Positions 54,016 through 64,000 of a DNA stretch of 64,000 bases are shown here, piece after piece. A program made the position numbers and the translations under genes. The DNA lies in the NCBI RefSeq assembly GCF_033115175.1, contig NC_084830.1:41423409-41487408 (forward strand). The letters run 5' to 3'. The notes below the pieces were generated by a model. That model saw nothing but the letters and a program-made list of their open reading frames with translations. It searched no databases and was not told where the DNA came from. Origin of the DNA: Lepus europaeus (Eukaryota; Chordata; Mammalia; Lagomorpha; Leporidae). The number at the start of each line of letters is the position of its first letter. Position 1 is the first letter of the stretch.

Positions 54016-54548
54016 GCCTGCAGTCTTTATACTCAAAAGTTAATCTGCTGGGAATAAATCATTGCTCACATTTGCTTTACTTGATGACGTTAAGCATTAT
54101 CTTCTGACAAGCTGTTGCTGTTGAAAAGTTTGACAAAAACTTTCTTATAACTGACATTTTTTTTTTAACTTAGATACTCAAAGAACTTTTAAAAACTATT
54201 TGGCACTACGTATCCTGTGTCAGTTTAGCCGGGTGTGTGGCAGACCATTCAGTCTATATCCTTTCTGTTTCAAGTCTCCTGGTTCATCATTTACGGCACC
54301 TGCTCTATTCCACTGACTTCTTTTTTGCTCAGATATCCCTATGTTATGTATATTGGCGCTTTGTTACCTGTCCTCCATATTTGTTATTTACTCTCACATT
54401 TCTCTCCATTTCTTCTGATTTTTAAAATTTTGTCATTTTCCAACTTTAATTTTATTAAGACATTATCTATACATCTTATCCATGTTTATACATTCTTACA
54501 TTGCTTCTAGTGTAGGCTTTACTTCTGAAATATGTTCATCTTTTATTT

Positions 54549-54868
54549 ATTTATTTTTTTGACAGGCAGAGTGGACAGTGAGAGAGAGAGAGAAAGGTCT
54601 TCCTTTTCCGTTGGTTCATCCCCCAGTGGCCGCTGCGGCTGGCGCACTATGCTGATCCGAAGCCAGGAGCCAGGTACTTCTGGTCTCCCATGTGGGTGCA
54701 GGGCCCAAGCACTTGGGCCATCCTCCACTGCACTCCCAGGCCACAGCAGAGAGCTGGACTGGAAGAGGAGCAACCGGGACAGAATCCGGCGCCCCAACCC
54801 GGGACTAGAACCTGGTGTGCCGGCGCCGCAGGCAGAGGATTAGCCTAGTGAGCCGCGGCGCCAGCCTT
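54549..54868 (-). mobile_element. Young-subfamily C SINE with 11-bp duplication
   Basis: 'tttttttgacaggcagagtggacag' to 'gtgagccgcggcgccagcctt'. The duplication ATCTTTTATTT lies at 54538-54548 and 54869-54879. Confidence 0.93.
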
Positions 54869-54914
54869 ATCTTTTATTTCTAAATATTTTCCTGAGTTCT
54901 ATTACATCTGTTTT

Positions 54915-55250
54915 TTTTTTCTCTTTCTTTTTTTAAGATTTATTTATTCACTTGAAAGAGTTACAGAGAGGCAGAGGCAGAGAGAGAGAGAGGTCTTCCA
55001 TCTACTGGTTCACTCCACAAATGGCCACAAGAGCAGGAGCTGCACCTATCCGAACCCGGGAGCCAGGAGCCTCTTCCAGGTTCCCACACAGGTGCAGGAG
55101 TCCAAGAACTTGGGCCATCTTCCACTGTTTTCCCAGGCCATAGCAGAGAGCTGGATCAGAAGTGGAGCAGCTGGGACTCGAACTGGCACCCTTATGAGAT
55201 GCCGGCACTGCAGGCAGCAGCTTTACCTGCTATGCCACAGCATCAACCCC
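54915..55250 (-). mobile_element. C-type SINE
   Basis: 'tttaagatttatttattcacttgaaagag' to 'tgctatgccacagcatcaacccc'. ATCTGTTTT occurs on both sides (near 54906 and 55255). Confidence 0.9.
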
Positions 55251-56042
55251 GTATATCTGTTTTCAAATCATTCTGTTCTCTAAACATCTCGTTTTGGTTT
55301 TTTTTTTTCCAGATTTTGATTTATGCTTTTTATAACTCCCATGATTTTCTTAATTTTCTTCTGTGTGTTCTGAAACATTAGGGTGGAGTTCTCACCTGTT
55401 TTGTGGGCATGTCTGTGACATGCATTCATTGGACACAGGGAAGGAGTCTTACGGTGGTCTCATTTTTCACGAAACATGGTATGGGCCCCAGCCTCGTCCA
55501 GTACTGTTGGTCATTTTCAAGTGAAATGCATGGTAGCAGTTTCAGGGTCCCTTCCTCCCTCTGCTGACGGGCTCACAGGTGATAGAAAGAGAGCCTCCTA
55601 TTTTCTGCACTCAGCCTTCTCTGTATCTCCTTCCATCTTCATTTTTATTTTGAACTTCTCTTTCCTTCTCACCATTCTTTTCTAACTCAACTGGATTCTA
55701 CATAATTTGTTTTTTTAGAGCAGGGTCTTGTCCTGGTGCCCCAACACTTCAATACCCAACCCCCTTGTATTCACCAGCAAACCGGAGTCTACAAAATCTG
55801 TATCCCACCCCAGGCTCACGTGCCGTCCTCAGAGACCCCACTTCTGGAACTTTCCAGTGAGTACATTGGGCAAATTTGTAGGTTTCCTGTTCTTTGGCGA
55901 TCACTAGGTAATCCTATTATCTTCCCTGACAGATGCTACTATCACACAGGCCATGGCAAATCCTATTCGGATTTGTGAAGGTCTCTTATCACCTGCTGAA
56001 GGGATTTTAAGCTTTGCTAATCTAACCGCTCTGTTTTGGGTT

Positions 56043-56290
56043 GTTATTGTGGTGCAGGTTTAAGCTCCAGCTGCCCTGCTTGGAATTCAGCTTCCTGCTA
56101 ACGTGAGCAGCAGCAGAAGACCCAAAGACCTGGGCCCCAGCCACCCATGTGGGAGACCAGGATGAAGTTCATGGATCCTGTCTTTGGCCTGTTCTAGAAC
56201 TGGCTGTCGTGGCCTTTTAGGGAGTGGACCAGTGGATGGAAGATTGATATCTCTGTCTCTCTCCCTACTAATCCTTCTTTGTCTTTCAAA
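56043..56290 (+). mobile_element. Old, internally deleted C-type SINE
   Basis: 'attgtggtgcaggtttaagctcc' then '-cttcctgctaacgtgagcagcagcagaagac-' and a 'gtctttcaaatcagtcag' tail. Confidence 0.7.
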
Positions 56291-56535
56291 TCAGTCAGTC
56301 TAACTGCAAGGTTTCCTTAACATAGGGTTCAGGGAGAGTCAAAGTGTGTGTTCAGTAGGTGCATGTAACTCATGGAATTATTTAAGGTACAATTTCCATT
56401 CCAAAAAGTTCCAGATGAGGTGCCATCAAACCCATAAAATAATAAAGGTTACACTGATTTTTTTCTGGGATCCAATCTATCCCCAGTAAAATTACTAATC
56501 TGCTATTTCAGCTATCTAATCAAACCAAACCACAT

Positions 56536-56884
56536 CAGAGCATGTAAGGTACAGGGTATTTGCATTTCTTGAAAATGTGCTGAAGCCCTAACCTCACAAA
56601 GTAGTGATATTTGGAAGTGGGGTGTTTGGGAGGTATTTGGTTTACATGAGGTCATGAAGATTGGGTTCTCATGATGGATTAGTGCCCTCATAAAGAGAGA
56701 CACACAGGTGCACGCTCTTCCTCCCTCTCTTCTTCCTGTGAGGACACAGAAAGATGGCCACCCACTACCCAGGAAGAGAGCCGTCAGCAGGAACTGCACT
56801 GGCCAGCACCTGGAAGCATGAGGAACACACTGCTGACGTTTTAAGGTAGTATTTTGGTATAGCAGTCAAGCAGACTAAGACACA
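56536..56884 (+). mobile_element. MaLR-like (ERVL-type) LTR remnant
   Basis: 'gtgctgaagccctaacctcac-aa', 'ggaagtggggtgtttgggagg', 'aggtcatgaagattgggttctcatgatggattagtgccctcat', 'gtgaggacacagaaagatgg' and the end 'cagcaga-tgg'-like to 'tatagcagtcaagcagactaagaca' follow the order of ancient mammalian MaLR LTRs. The exact subfamily is not assigned. Confidence 0.55.
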
Positions 56885-57100
56885 GGGATAAGTCCATCAG
56901 ACACTTATGTTAATGGCAAAAATGATTGACTAAAGAATACATAAAATAGAATTCAATTGACTGATAGTGACCCCTTAGACATCTACTAGGAATTGAGAAT
57001 AAGGTTAGCACTCCCACTGCGATGGAGAAGTGACTGACACCATGGAGAGTAGGATCTAGTTAGAGGAACGCCTGCATGACCGGCTCTCATCCTTACTCAC

Positions 57101-57259
57101 TTTGTCACAGAAGACCTTGATCTGGCAATAGGCTCTGTGAATGGGCTTGTTGCTACGATTATTATAGCTGTAGGTGTCGATCTGGATCATCAGAGGAAGT
57201 CCCTTCACTCCTTTTTGGGAGGAGAAGTCTGTACTCAGGCAGTTCACGGTGATGAAAAT
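57101..57259 (-). CDS. GRHL2: GRHL2 coding exon ([17 protein letters not shown]...VFCDK)
   Basis: A 159-nt exon, 53 complete codons, phase 0 at both ends. Acceptor CTCCGTCAG|ATTTTC, donor GACAAA|GTGAGT. It encodes [45 protein letters not shown] and QIKVFCDK, the core of the grainyhead immunoglobulin-like DNA-binding domain. The second Tyr of TYSYNN corresponds to human Tyr398, which I recall as a site of a disease substitution. It is intact here. This is the most 5' GRHL2 exon in the window. The next one upstream was searched for to 64000 and not found. Confidence 0.97.
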
Positions 57260-57829
57260 CTGACGGAGAGAGAAACAAACGGGAAGTTCACAAGTCACCA
57301 TAAAAAGAATCTACAAAAAAACGTATAAGCTTTAGATCTGAAGTGAAAATTCTAAACAAATCTCTAAGGATAACAAGAATATGTTAATACCTCCACATAA
57401 AAATCTGGTCAGCGCATAAAGCATCATATATATAATTTAAAATTAGAAATATTGCTTTTATTATTTGACCTTGAAGCACACCCTTTAAATTTCTTTTCTG
57501 AAAGTTTATCAGCAAAGTCTGACTTAATTGTTTTTATACAGGCATAAATCAGATTCCCCAACATAATAAAGTTATAACTTTTAGTAGTTCTACCAGTTGT
57601 TCTAACCTCAGACTTGTGGGATTAAAAAATAACAATGTCTTCTTTTGCATATCATTGTACTGAAATTTAGTTGTGCCTTTACATAACTATTTTTCTTACA
57701 TTACCATGAAATATGCAATTCAAAAAAACTTGTTATTTTTGAATTATAGGCCTAGGATAGTACCGGAGAATGGGCAATCAAGACATATTTGATGAATGAA
57801 GCAATGAGATTATCTACAGGAAGCCCATT

Positions 57830-57935
57830 AGAGTGGAAGTCAAAAGTCCCAAATTTTAGTCCTACTAAATAATTAAAAGACCTTATGCAAATCCATTAAT
57901 TCTTCAATTTCCCTTTAACTCATCTCTAAAATCCA
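57830..57935 (+). mobile_element. MIR fragment
   Basis: 'gaccttatgcaaatccattaattcttcaatttccctttaactcatctctaaaat' is a decayed MIR core. Confidence 0.55.
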
Positions 57936-58159
57936 AGACAGAATGTCAACACTAATATATTCTCACATTAGTGAGAAAGCAAAGAGCAGCTGGCCTAGGA
58001 CAGATGTGAAACAGGGGGTATTGAGCACAGTGAAGACACCAATCTCCTCACCTTACAGAAGAGGCTTCAAGAAATACAAAGCTACACATACCCAAAAAAG
58101 TGAAAATTCAAGTAAAATATCACACATTATAACATCAACCTAGAAAAGAACTAGAAATA

Positions 58160-58477
58160 ATTTTTTAAAAAGATTTTATATATTTTTAAGTGAGAATTAG
58201 AGAGAGAGAGAGAGAGAAACATCTTCCATCAGCTGGTTCACTCCCCAGATGCCCACAATGGCCAGGGTTGGGCTTGGCTGAAGCCAGGATCAAGAAGCTT
58301 CTTCCAGATCTCCCATGTAGGTATGGGGACCTGAGAACTTGGGCCATCTTCACTTTCCCAGGCCATTAGCAGGGAGCTGGATCAAAAGTGGAGCAGCTGG
58401 GACTCGAACTGGTACCCATATGGGATGCCAGTATTGCAAATGGCAGCTTAACCTGCTGTGTCACAGTGCCAGCCCCG
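58160..58477 (-). mobile_element. C-type SINE
   Basis: 'ttaaaaagattttatatatttttaagtgagaattagagag' to 'gctgtgtcacagtgccagccccgg'. A GAAATAAT word occurs on both sides (near 58152 and 58477). Confidence 0.88.
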
Positions 58478-59284
58478 GAAATAATAATTTATTATAAAAT
58501 ATTGGTGAGAATAGAGAAGGGAGTGCAAATGAGTTAAATTTACCATCATTTTACAAAGTGGTGGCATTTAAAGTAGATTTACTATGAAATTGATGTAGAA
58601 TTATAGCATCCAGATGTCTGTGGTAGCTACATTGACAATTATCAGGTGGTCTCTACTTTGGAATAATATGAACATGAAAAAAAAAAAGTATCAGTAAAAA
58701 AAGGAGGTGACCTCTAAGGAGAACCAGAACTATATTATTCTTTTAGTACTATTTTCATTTGATATGGCCTGTATTACTTTTATTTAACATAAACATTTAA
58801 ATGACTCATGGCTTTAAAACTGTAGAATTATGTATTCTGAAAACCATGTCATCAGATGTCCCAGGTAACCCTGGTTTTATTTGGGCCTCTGAGCTTTTCG
58901 TTGGCCTCCAGTGCCTGGACCTGAAGTCCCTGGTGTTGCAGCAATAGCACACGCTCTAACCCTGCAGGAGGCACGAGCCGCCTTCTAAAGGTCTAATTTT
59001 TGATGTTAACATCCAGGTCTGGTTTAATTATTCCTTTCAAGCCCTATGCCTATAGTCACTTACACACCCAGACATCTCATTTCTAGTGCTCTCTACACCT
59101 CCTTTTTATTTTACTTTTGATCGTCTCACTTGGCAGTGAGAACTGCTTTAGTGAGGAGACACATCAGTAGCCCCCGAGGCCCACTGACTGGTCTTAGTGG
59201 CCTGCTAACGACAGCAACCTGGTGCCCTCACCGTCCCAGCACCATCTGAGAGCAAGCACCTTGGGAGGATGAACTATGGCTATG

Positions 59285-59480
59285 TTCATCTCATTCACCA
59301 TTCCTTCAACTCGCGTGCTCGCTCATGACAGTCCGTGAGCACCCACACACGCCTACAATGGGTCAAACACAACATTAGACCCTAGAGATGGGAGAGAAAA
59401 CCCAACTCCCACCTCATGAAGCTGACAGTCCACAGGGAGGACAGATGAGCGACCAAGCAATGACCAACAGAGCGTCGTCA
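59285..59480 (+). mobile_element. Possible L2-type fragment
   Basis: 'tgagcacccacacacgcctacaatgggtcaaacac-acattagaccctagagatgggag-gaaaac' followed by 'ctcatgaagctgacagtcca' resembles the ancient L2-type 3' pattern. Low confidence. Confidence 0.35.
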
Positions 59481-62109
59481 TGGTTGTGGAAAAGAGGTGT
59501 GTACAGAGGTCTTGAAACACAAAACGGACCCCTGAGCCCAGAGCGTATGAATGAAATACAAATCCATGCAAATGCTGGGCTCAGGGCAGGGGCTTCACAA
59601 ATACAGAGCAATGGTTAAAAAAAAAAGAGAGAGAGAGAGCAAAATAAAGATGCAAATATCAGGCGGCTCCAGAGAACGGAGTGATGAAGACGAGTAAATA
59701 AAGAATACGCCAGGCACGAGTCTTCTGTGTGCTTCCAGGATAAGTGTTTTGCCCACCACGATCACACAGATAGAAGAAGCTGTTTGCTCCTAGAGAGGCC
59801 CAGTTGATGGAGAAGTGTTGAATAACATTCATGCATACAGCCAATACTCATGAAGTGCCTATAAATTGTGCTAAGACCTACACAGATGCAGCAGCTATGG
59901 GTCCTGAAGTCACGTTAGTCCTAAATGAGATGGGAAAGAGACACTCTGGCGGTGCTGGAAGGATTACAACAGCTTCACCAAATACTGATTTGTAGGTAAA
60001 AAGAAAAAAAGTATATTTTCTAGGAGCATTTGGCTTCTTTCATCATCATTATTACCGGCAATGGGGTTTATGACATCAGCAAACCAAACAAATGATTACT
60101 CTGCTGAGCTATGCAGTTGTCTATAATTTGGACCATACATTTCCTACAGAAATCTCGCTGTTGGTGGCTTTCATCCACCCAGACTGGTTTTTTTTCCCCA
60201 CTCCTTCACGAAGCCCGCCTAGTACTGCAGAAGCCGGAAGTGTTCTGAAGAATATTCCCTAAGATATCAGGTTTCACGCTGGTGCCCTGATTTCACTGCA
60301 CGTTACTTCCAGGTAGGCAAGGAGCACAATGAACTGTGGCCTTATCAGCTCCAAGTCTCAGCTCTGAGAGCTGGAGGGATGGACTGGGAATATCCACAAA
60401 GGCCTCTGCAGGAAAGAAATCCACTGGCAGGTGCTTACAGGCAACACACTACAACAAATAGACTAATCCCCATTTGGAGGAACTCTAAATATCAATAGAG
60501 ATGCTCTTTGATGGACAAAGGAACCAGCGCACACTAAACCATACCTGTAGACACTTAGACTAGGTTCTCTGAACATAGAAAGGTCCTTAGAAGATGGTCC
60601 AACTGGTTCTCTTTGATTCAAGATATCCTGATCTATAAAAGGTAAACAACAGGAGAAGCTGGCTTCTGTGCCTCATTGTGTGGGCAGCTCCCACTCTTAG
60701 CCTAACAGGCAGGGATTTTAGAAGAGGGCTGGCACTGCTTCCTGACCCGGTAGAAAGCAGAGCTTCAGGGGATGGCGTATCACTCAGAGTCTCCTGGTGC
60801 TGTACTCAAAACCCAGATGGTTGAATTTTAACTGAAGTTAGGGAGGAGGGGTTGGAAAGGCATGGAAGGACGTGAACTAGAACTTGGCTGGGGAACTGAT
60901 AAGCATAACTTTGTTTTATCCTGCGAACCCAACCATGTCCCAGCTCCACGCACGGCAGGCAAACGTGAGAGCAACTTACTTCAACTTTATCTACAAAGGA
61001 CTTGTATGTAAATAGCTATCAGGGAGGCCCAAGGAAAAGGTCCGACTTTCCCCACCGAATGTTCAGCCAATGTCAAGCACAGAAAGTCCTTTTGAACTTC
61101 ATCAGGGGCCCTGATGGGGTAAAGGGCATTAAAGTGCCATACACAATTACCTATCATTTTATCTAAGAGCTATGAATGTGATGTGTGTCCATATAACATT
61201 TTCAAATTCTCAGTTGCTTGCTTTCCTATAGTTCTAACAGTACATAATTTACCTTTTTTTTTTTTAAGAAACAATTCATTAAATCAAGTGTATTCAGGCA
61301 GATAATAAATACAGCAAAAATATGTCCCTGGTTCCAAGACTGATTCCGATAGGAAGATGGTTTCTAAATGTACCTTTCCCAGAAACAGAAGCAGTCTCCT
61401 GATACTTGACATTTCTTAATAAAATCATCCATTACATATGAATGACAATTCCCATTCTGTGGCTCCTACACACACAAGTGGCTTTGCCAAGGTTACAACA
61501 CCTCTCAGTGGTGCGCTGCTGTGTAGTAACATCTATCAAAATAAATACAAATCCATGAGCTTTATAATTGTTACAATAATTCAATTATTAATGACCAAGA
61601 TTTTTCCAAACATTTCCCATTAAAGTAAATGAGTCTGCCTTTTATTTAGAAAGCAATGTGGGATTTTAAACATCCTAACATCCATGATTTGAAGTAACGT
61701 GTTTTTCTCAGTTTAAGCCATCCCATTCTCAGCTTTGAAGATCTTTCTGATTGAAGACTAAGACAGTTACTCATTTCCTACTGATCTGGATTCTAAAGAG
61801 CTCCCTTCCAAGAAACTGCACGTGCATTGGCCTCCAAAGACAGGGACAAGGTACACATTAAGAAATGGCCATTTACCACTGGCCCACATTCCCTTTTCAC
61901 AATCAATGTGCACACACATAAAGGTGCCTTTGCTAGTTAATCTTTTTTTTGGTTCTTAGATTTATTACAGAATTTACAGACAGTTTTCTTACATTTCAAT
62001 CTTTCCTTCTATTTTGATAGGACTGTGATGGCCGATGGATTATCAAATTGTGACAGATGAGGAGACTAGAAGTGGACAACGTTAAATGTAAAATCTCAGT
62101 CTTGCGCAT

Positions 62110-62250
62110 TCATCTATGTCTTCCGTGCAGTATTTCACCTAACAGTTGGCAGGCGTCTCCCCTCTGCGCCAGGTGACACGCTAGGAAGTAGGGACACAGA
62201 CAAGACACACTACTTGCCCTTGGGGAGCTTATATTTTGTTGAGGATCTCA
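62110..62250 (+). mobile_element. Possible L2-type fragment
   Basis: 'aggcgtctcccctctgcgccaggtgacacgctaggaagtagggacacagacaagacacac' and 'cttggggagcttatattt' follow the same ancient pattern. Low confidence. Confidence 0.4.
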
Positions 62251-62362
62251 GGACCCCTGAGGTTTGCTGACACTGCCAGTTACACAACACTTTTATGAAA
62301 CATAAAATATGGTCAGCTTGGACAGAGCTTGCGAAAGAGCAAATCAGGAGAAGGGAGCCTTT

Positions 62363-62871
62363 TTAAAAATTATTTTTTTTTAATAGAAAGCTTTTATTTA
62401 ATAAATATAAATTTTATAAGTACAACTTTTGTATTATAGCGGTTCTTTCCCCCATACCTGCCCTCTCGCCCCTAAACCATCCCACCTCCTGCTCCTTCTC
62501 CAATCCCATTCTTCATTAAGATTCATTTTTAATTATCTTCATATACAGAAGATCAAATTAGTATATACTAAGTAAAGATTTCAACAGTTTGCACCCACAC
62601 AGACACACAAATTATAAAGTACTGTTTGAAGACTACTTTTACCATTAATTCTCATAGTACAACACATTAAGGACAGAGATCCTACATGGGGAGTGCAGTG
62701 ATTCCTGTTGTTGATTTAACAATATACACTCTCATTTATGACGTCAGTAGTCACCTGAGGCTCTTGTCATGAGCTGCCAAGGCTATGGAAGTCTCTTGAG
62801 TCCACAAACTCTGACATTTTTTATACATAATCAAAGTGGAAGTTCTCTCCTCCCTTCAGAGAAAGGTACCT
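62363..62871 (-). mobile_element. 5'-truncated L1 (rabbit-type 3' UTR)
   Basis: About 500 bp of the L1 3' end in minus orientation, starting with its reversed A-rich tail. It contains 'ctttcccccatacctgccctctcgcccc', 'ttcaacagtttgcaccc' and 'catgagctgccaaggctatggaag', which I recall as the lagomorph L1 3' UTR. A perfect 13-bp duplication GAAGGGAGCCTTT lies at 62350-62362 and 62872-62884. Only non-coding sequence was copied. Confidence 0.85.
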
Positions 62872-63011
62872 GAAGGGAGCCTTTCCATGCTGCTACCAAT
62901 AGATTGGCTGCTCCGTGAACTCATGGACTCCCAGTCAGAAGAAACATCTGAGCACAGAGTAAAAGATTCGCCCACTTGACTCTTGGATCACGTGTGGCTA
63001 TTTTAAATCTT

Positions 63012-63334
63012 TTCTATTCATGTTGACTTATTTATTCTTATTTATTTCAGTGGCAGAGAGATACAGAGAGATATGGAGACAAAGAGCACTCATCTTCTGG
63101 CTCACTCCCCAGATGTTGACAGTGATCCAGGTTGGGCCAGGTCCAAACCAGAAGCTGGGGACTCACTCCAGGTCCCCCACGGGGTGACAAGCACCCAACT
63201 ACTTGGGCCATCACCTGCTGTCTCCCAGGGTGCACATTTTCAGAGTTGGAATCTGGAACCAAGCCAGACACTGCAATATGGGAAGGGGTCGTTCCAACCG
63301 GGATTTTAACAACTAGTCCAAGTGCCTGCTCCCA
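63012..63334 (-). mobile_element. Older C-type SINE
   Basis: 'tatttatttcagtggcagagagatacagag' to 'aacaactagtccaagtgcctgctccc'. Diverged, with no clear duplication. Confidence 0.78.
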
Positions 63335-63479
63335 AGTTCCTGTTTAATCCTTAAATCACGCTGTGAGTTTGTAATACCTGAAAATGGTACAACATTTAAA
63401 AGGTACTAAAGAACAAACTGTGAATATTGTCCCTCTTTCTTGTCCCCCAGCCAACCAAGTTTCCTTCTAGAAATATGCT

Positions 63480-63730
63480 GTATGCAAATGTACATTGTTT
63501 TCTGTTTTACACAAATAGTAGCACAGCACACACTTAGTTCTGCATCTTGCTTTTTCACCTAACAATAAAATCCAAAGACAGTTATCTCTTTAAAAAGGCA
63601 CAAATTAGGGAATGACAATTTCTTCAACATTAGGCAGTTTCCGGTCTTCCCGTAATGATGCAATGGGTGCTGCTCTACAGGGTTCTCACACACATGTGCC
63701 CATATGAATTCCTGCACTCAAGCTACTGCG
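63480..63730 (+). mobile_element. Ancient L1M 3' fragment
   Basis: 'ttttacacaaatagtagcacagcacac', 'gttctgcatcttgctttttcacctaacaata', then 'caatgggtgctgctctacagg' and 'cacatgtgcccatatgaattcct' follow the order of old L1M 3' ends. Confidence 0.6.
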
Positions 63731-63756
63731 AAATTGCTTCTGCAAATAAAATGCAC

Positions 63757-63925
63757 AGCATAGTCACCAGAGGCCTTCTTCAAATGTATATTGCAGGGTC
63801 ACTCTCCCCCACACCTTCCAATCCAGGAGGTCTAAGCTCAGAAGTCCAGTCCTTGCATCTCTACCAATTGGCCAAGTTGAAGCGGATCCTGCTGGTTGAG
63901 GAGCACACTTTGAAAACCACTGGCT
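63757..63925 (+). mobile_element. MER5A-like DNA transposon, nearly complete right half
   Basis: 'catagtcaccagaggccttcttcaaa', 'ccaatccaggaggtctaagc' and 'gcggatcctgctggttgaggagcacactttgaaaaccactgg' follow the MER5A body and right terminus. Confidence 0.7.
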
Positions 63926-64000
63926 AACGCACTTGACCTCACTGGCCATCTCTCTCCACTCCTTCTCCTTCCCCCTTACTCTTTGGTATTCCCCTTATGC

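Larger units (their letters stand above)
57260..64000 (-). other. GRHL2: GRHL2 intron, partial
   Basis: At least 6.7 kb of intron. It contains one C-type SINE at 58160, a MIR near 57830, an inserted L1 end at 62363, an older SINE at 63012, an L1M fragment near 63480 and a MER5A at 63757. The stretches 58480-59280, 59490-62100 and 57320-57820 show nothing I can name. Confidence 0.8.

Noticed and set aside
57260-64000. Next upstream GRHL2 exon
   Set aside because: I looked on the minus strand for the expected coding pattern preceding IFITVN and found none. It is probably beyond the window.

Overview
The window is mammalian genomic DNA, almost certainly from a lagomorph and most likely European rabbit (Oryctolagus cuniculus). 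The main evidence is about 38 copies of the tRNA-derived C-type SINE that is typical of rabbit, in older and younger subfamilies. A 5'-truncated L1 with a rabbit-type 3' UTR and two split vertebrate genes agree with this. There are no prokaryotic genes, operons, CRISPR arrays or origins. Nearly every long open reading frame is a by-product of SINEs or GC-rich intron sequence.

Layout. Positions 1-8386 (+) hold the 3' end of NCALD (neurocalcin delta): intron sequence, the last two coding exons (2753-2858 and 5766-5863) and a 2.5 kb 3' UTR. Positions 8387-11174 are the short intergenic gap. From about 11175 to the window end, the minus strand is the 3' part of GRHL2 (grainyhead-like 2): a 2.5 kb 3' UTR and eight coding exons (13698-13812, 15672-15736, 22431-22516, 28067-28161, 42982-43013, 46959-47098, 47508-47595, 57101-57259). 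These join in frame to 780 nt, that is 259 codons plus a stop. They cover the second half of the DNA-binding domain and the whole C-terminal dimerisation region. The two genes converge tail to tail, the same arrangement as I recall for human chromosome 8q22.3. The rest of NCALD lies left of the window and the rest of GRHL2 lies right of it.

The GRHL2 introns carry most of the unusual structure. The intron at 28162-42981 contains a degraded class I endogenous retrovirus (36924-41076). Its two LTRs are flanked by a perfect 5-bp duplication CCATT, and it has a tRNA-Phe-type primer-binding site, a damaged nucleocapsid zinc-knuckle remnant and two later SINE insertions. Only 123 bp beyond it lies an independent solo LTR of the same family (41200-41523) with its own perfect duplication CTCTC. 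All three LTRs run antisense to GRHL2. Other notable items are a tandem NAGNAG splice acceptor in GRHL2 (28158-28164), a very short poly(A)-tailed retroinsertion (31577-31661), two SINE insertions truncated to about 100 bp, nested and inverted SINE pairs, and a small palindromic MITE-like repeat family with at least five copies.

Function. NCALD encodes a myristoylated neuronal calcium sensor and GRHL2 an epithelial transcription factor. They are neighbours, not a pathway. I found no previously undescribed biological system here. The best new leads are the retroviral cluster and the splice-site and retroinsertion details.
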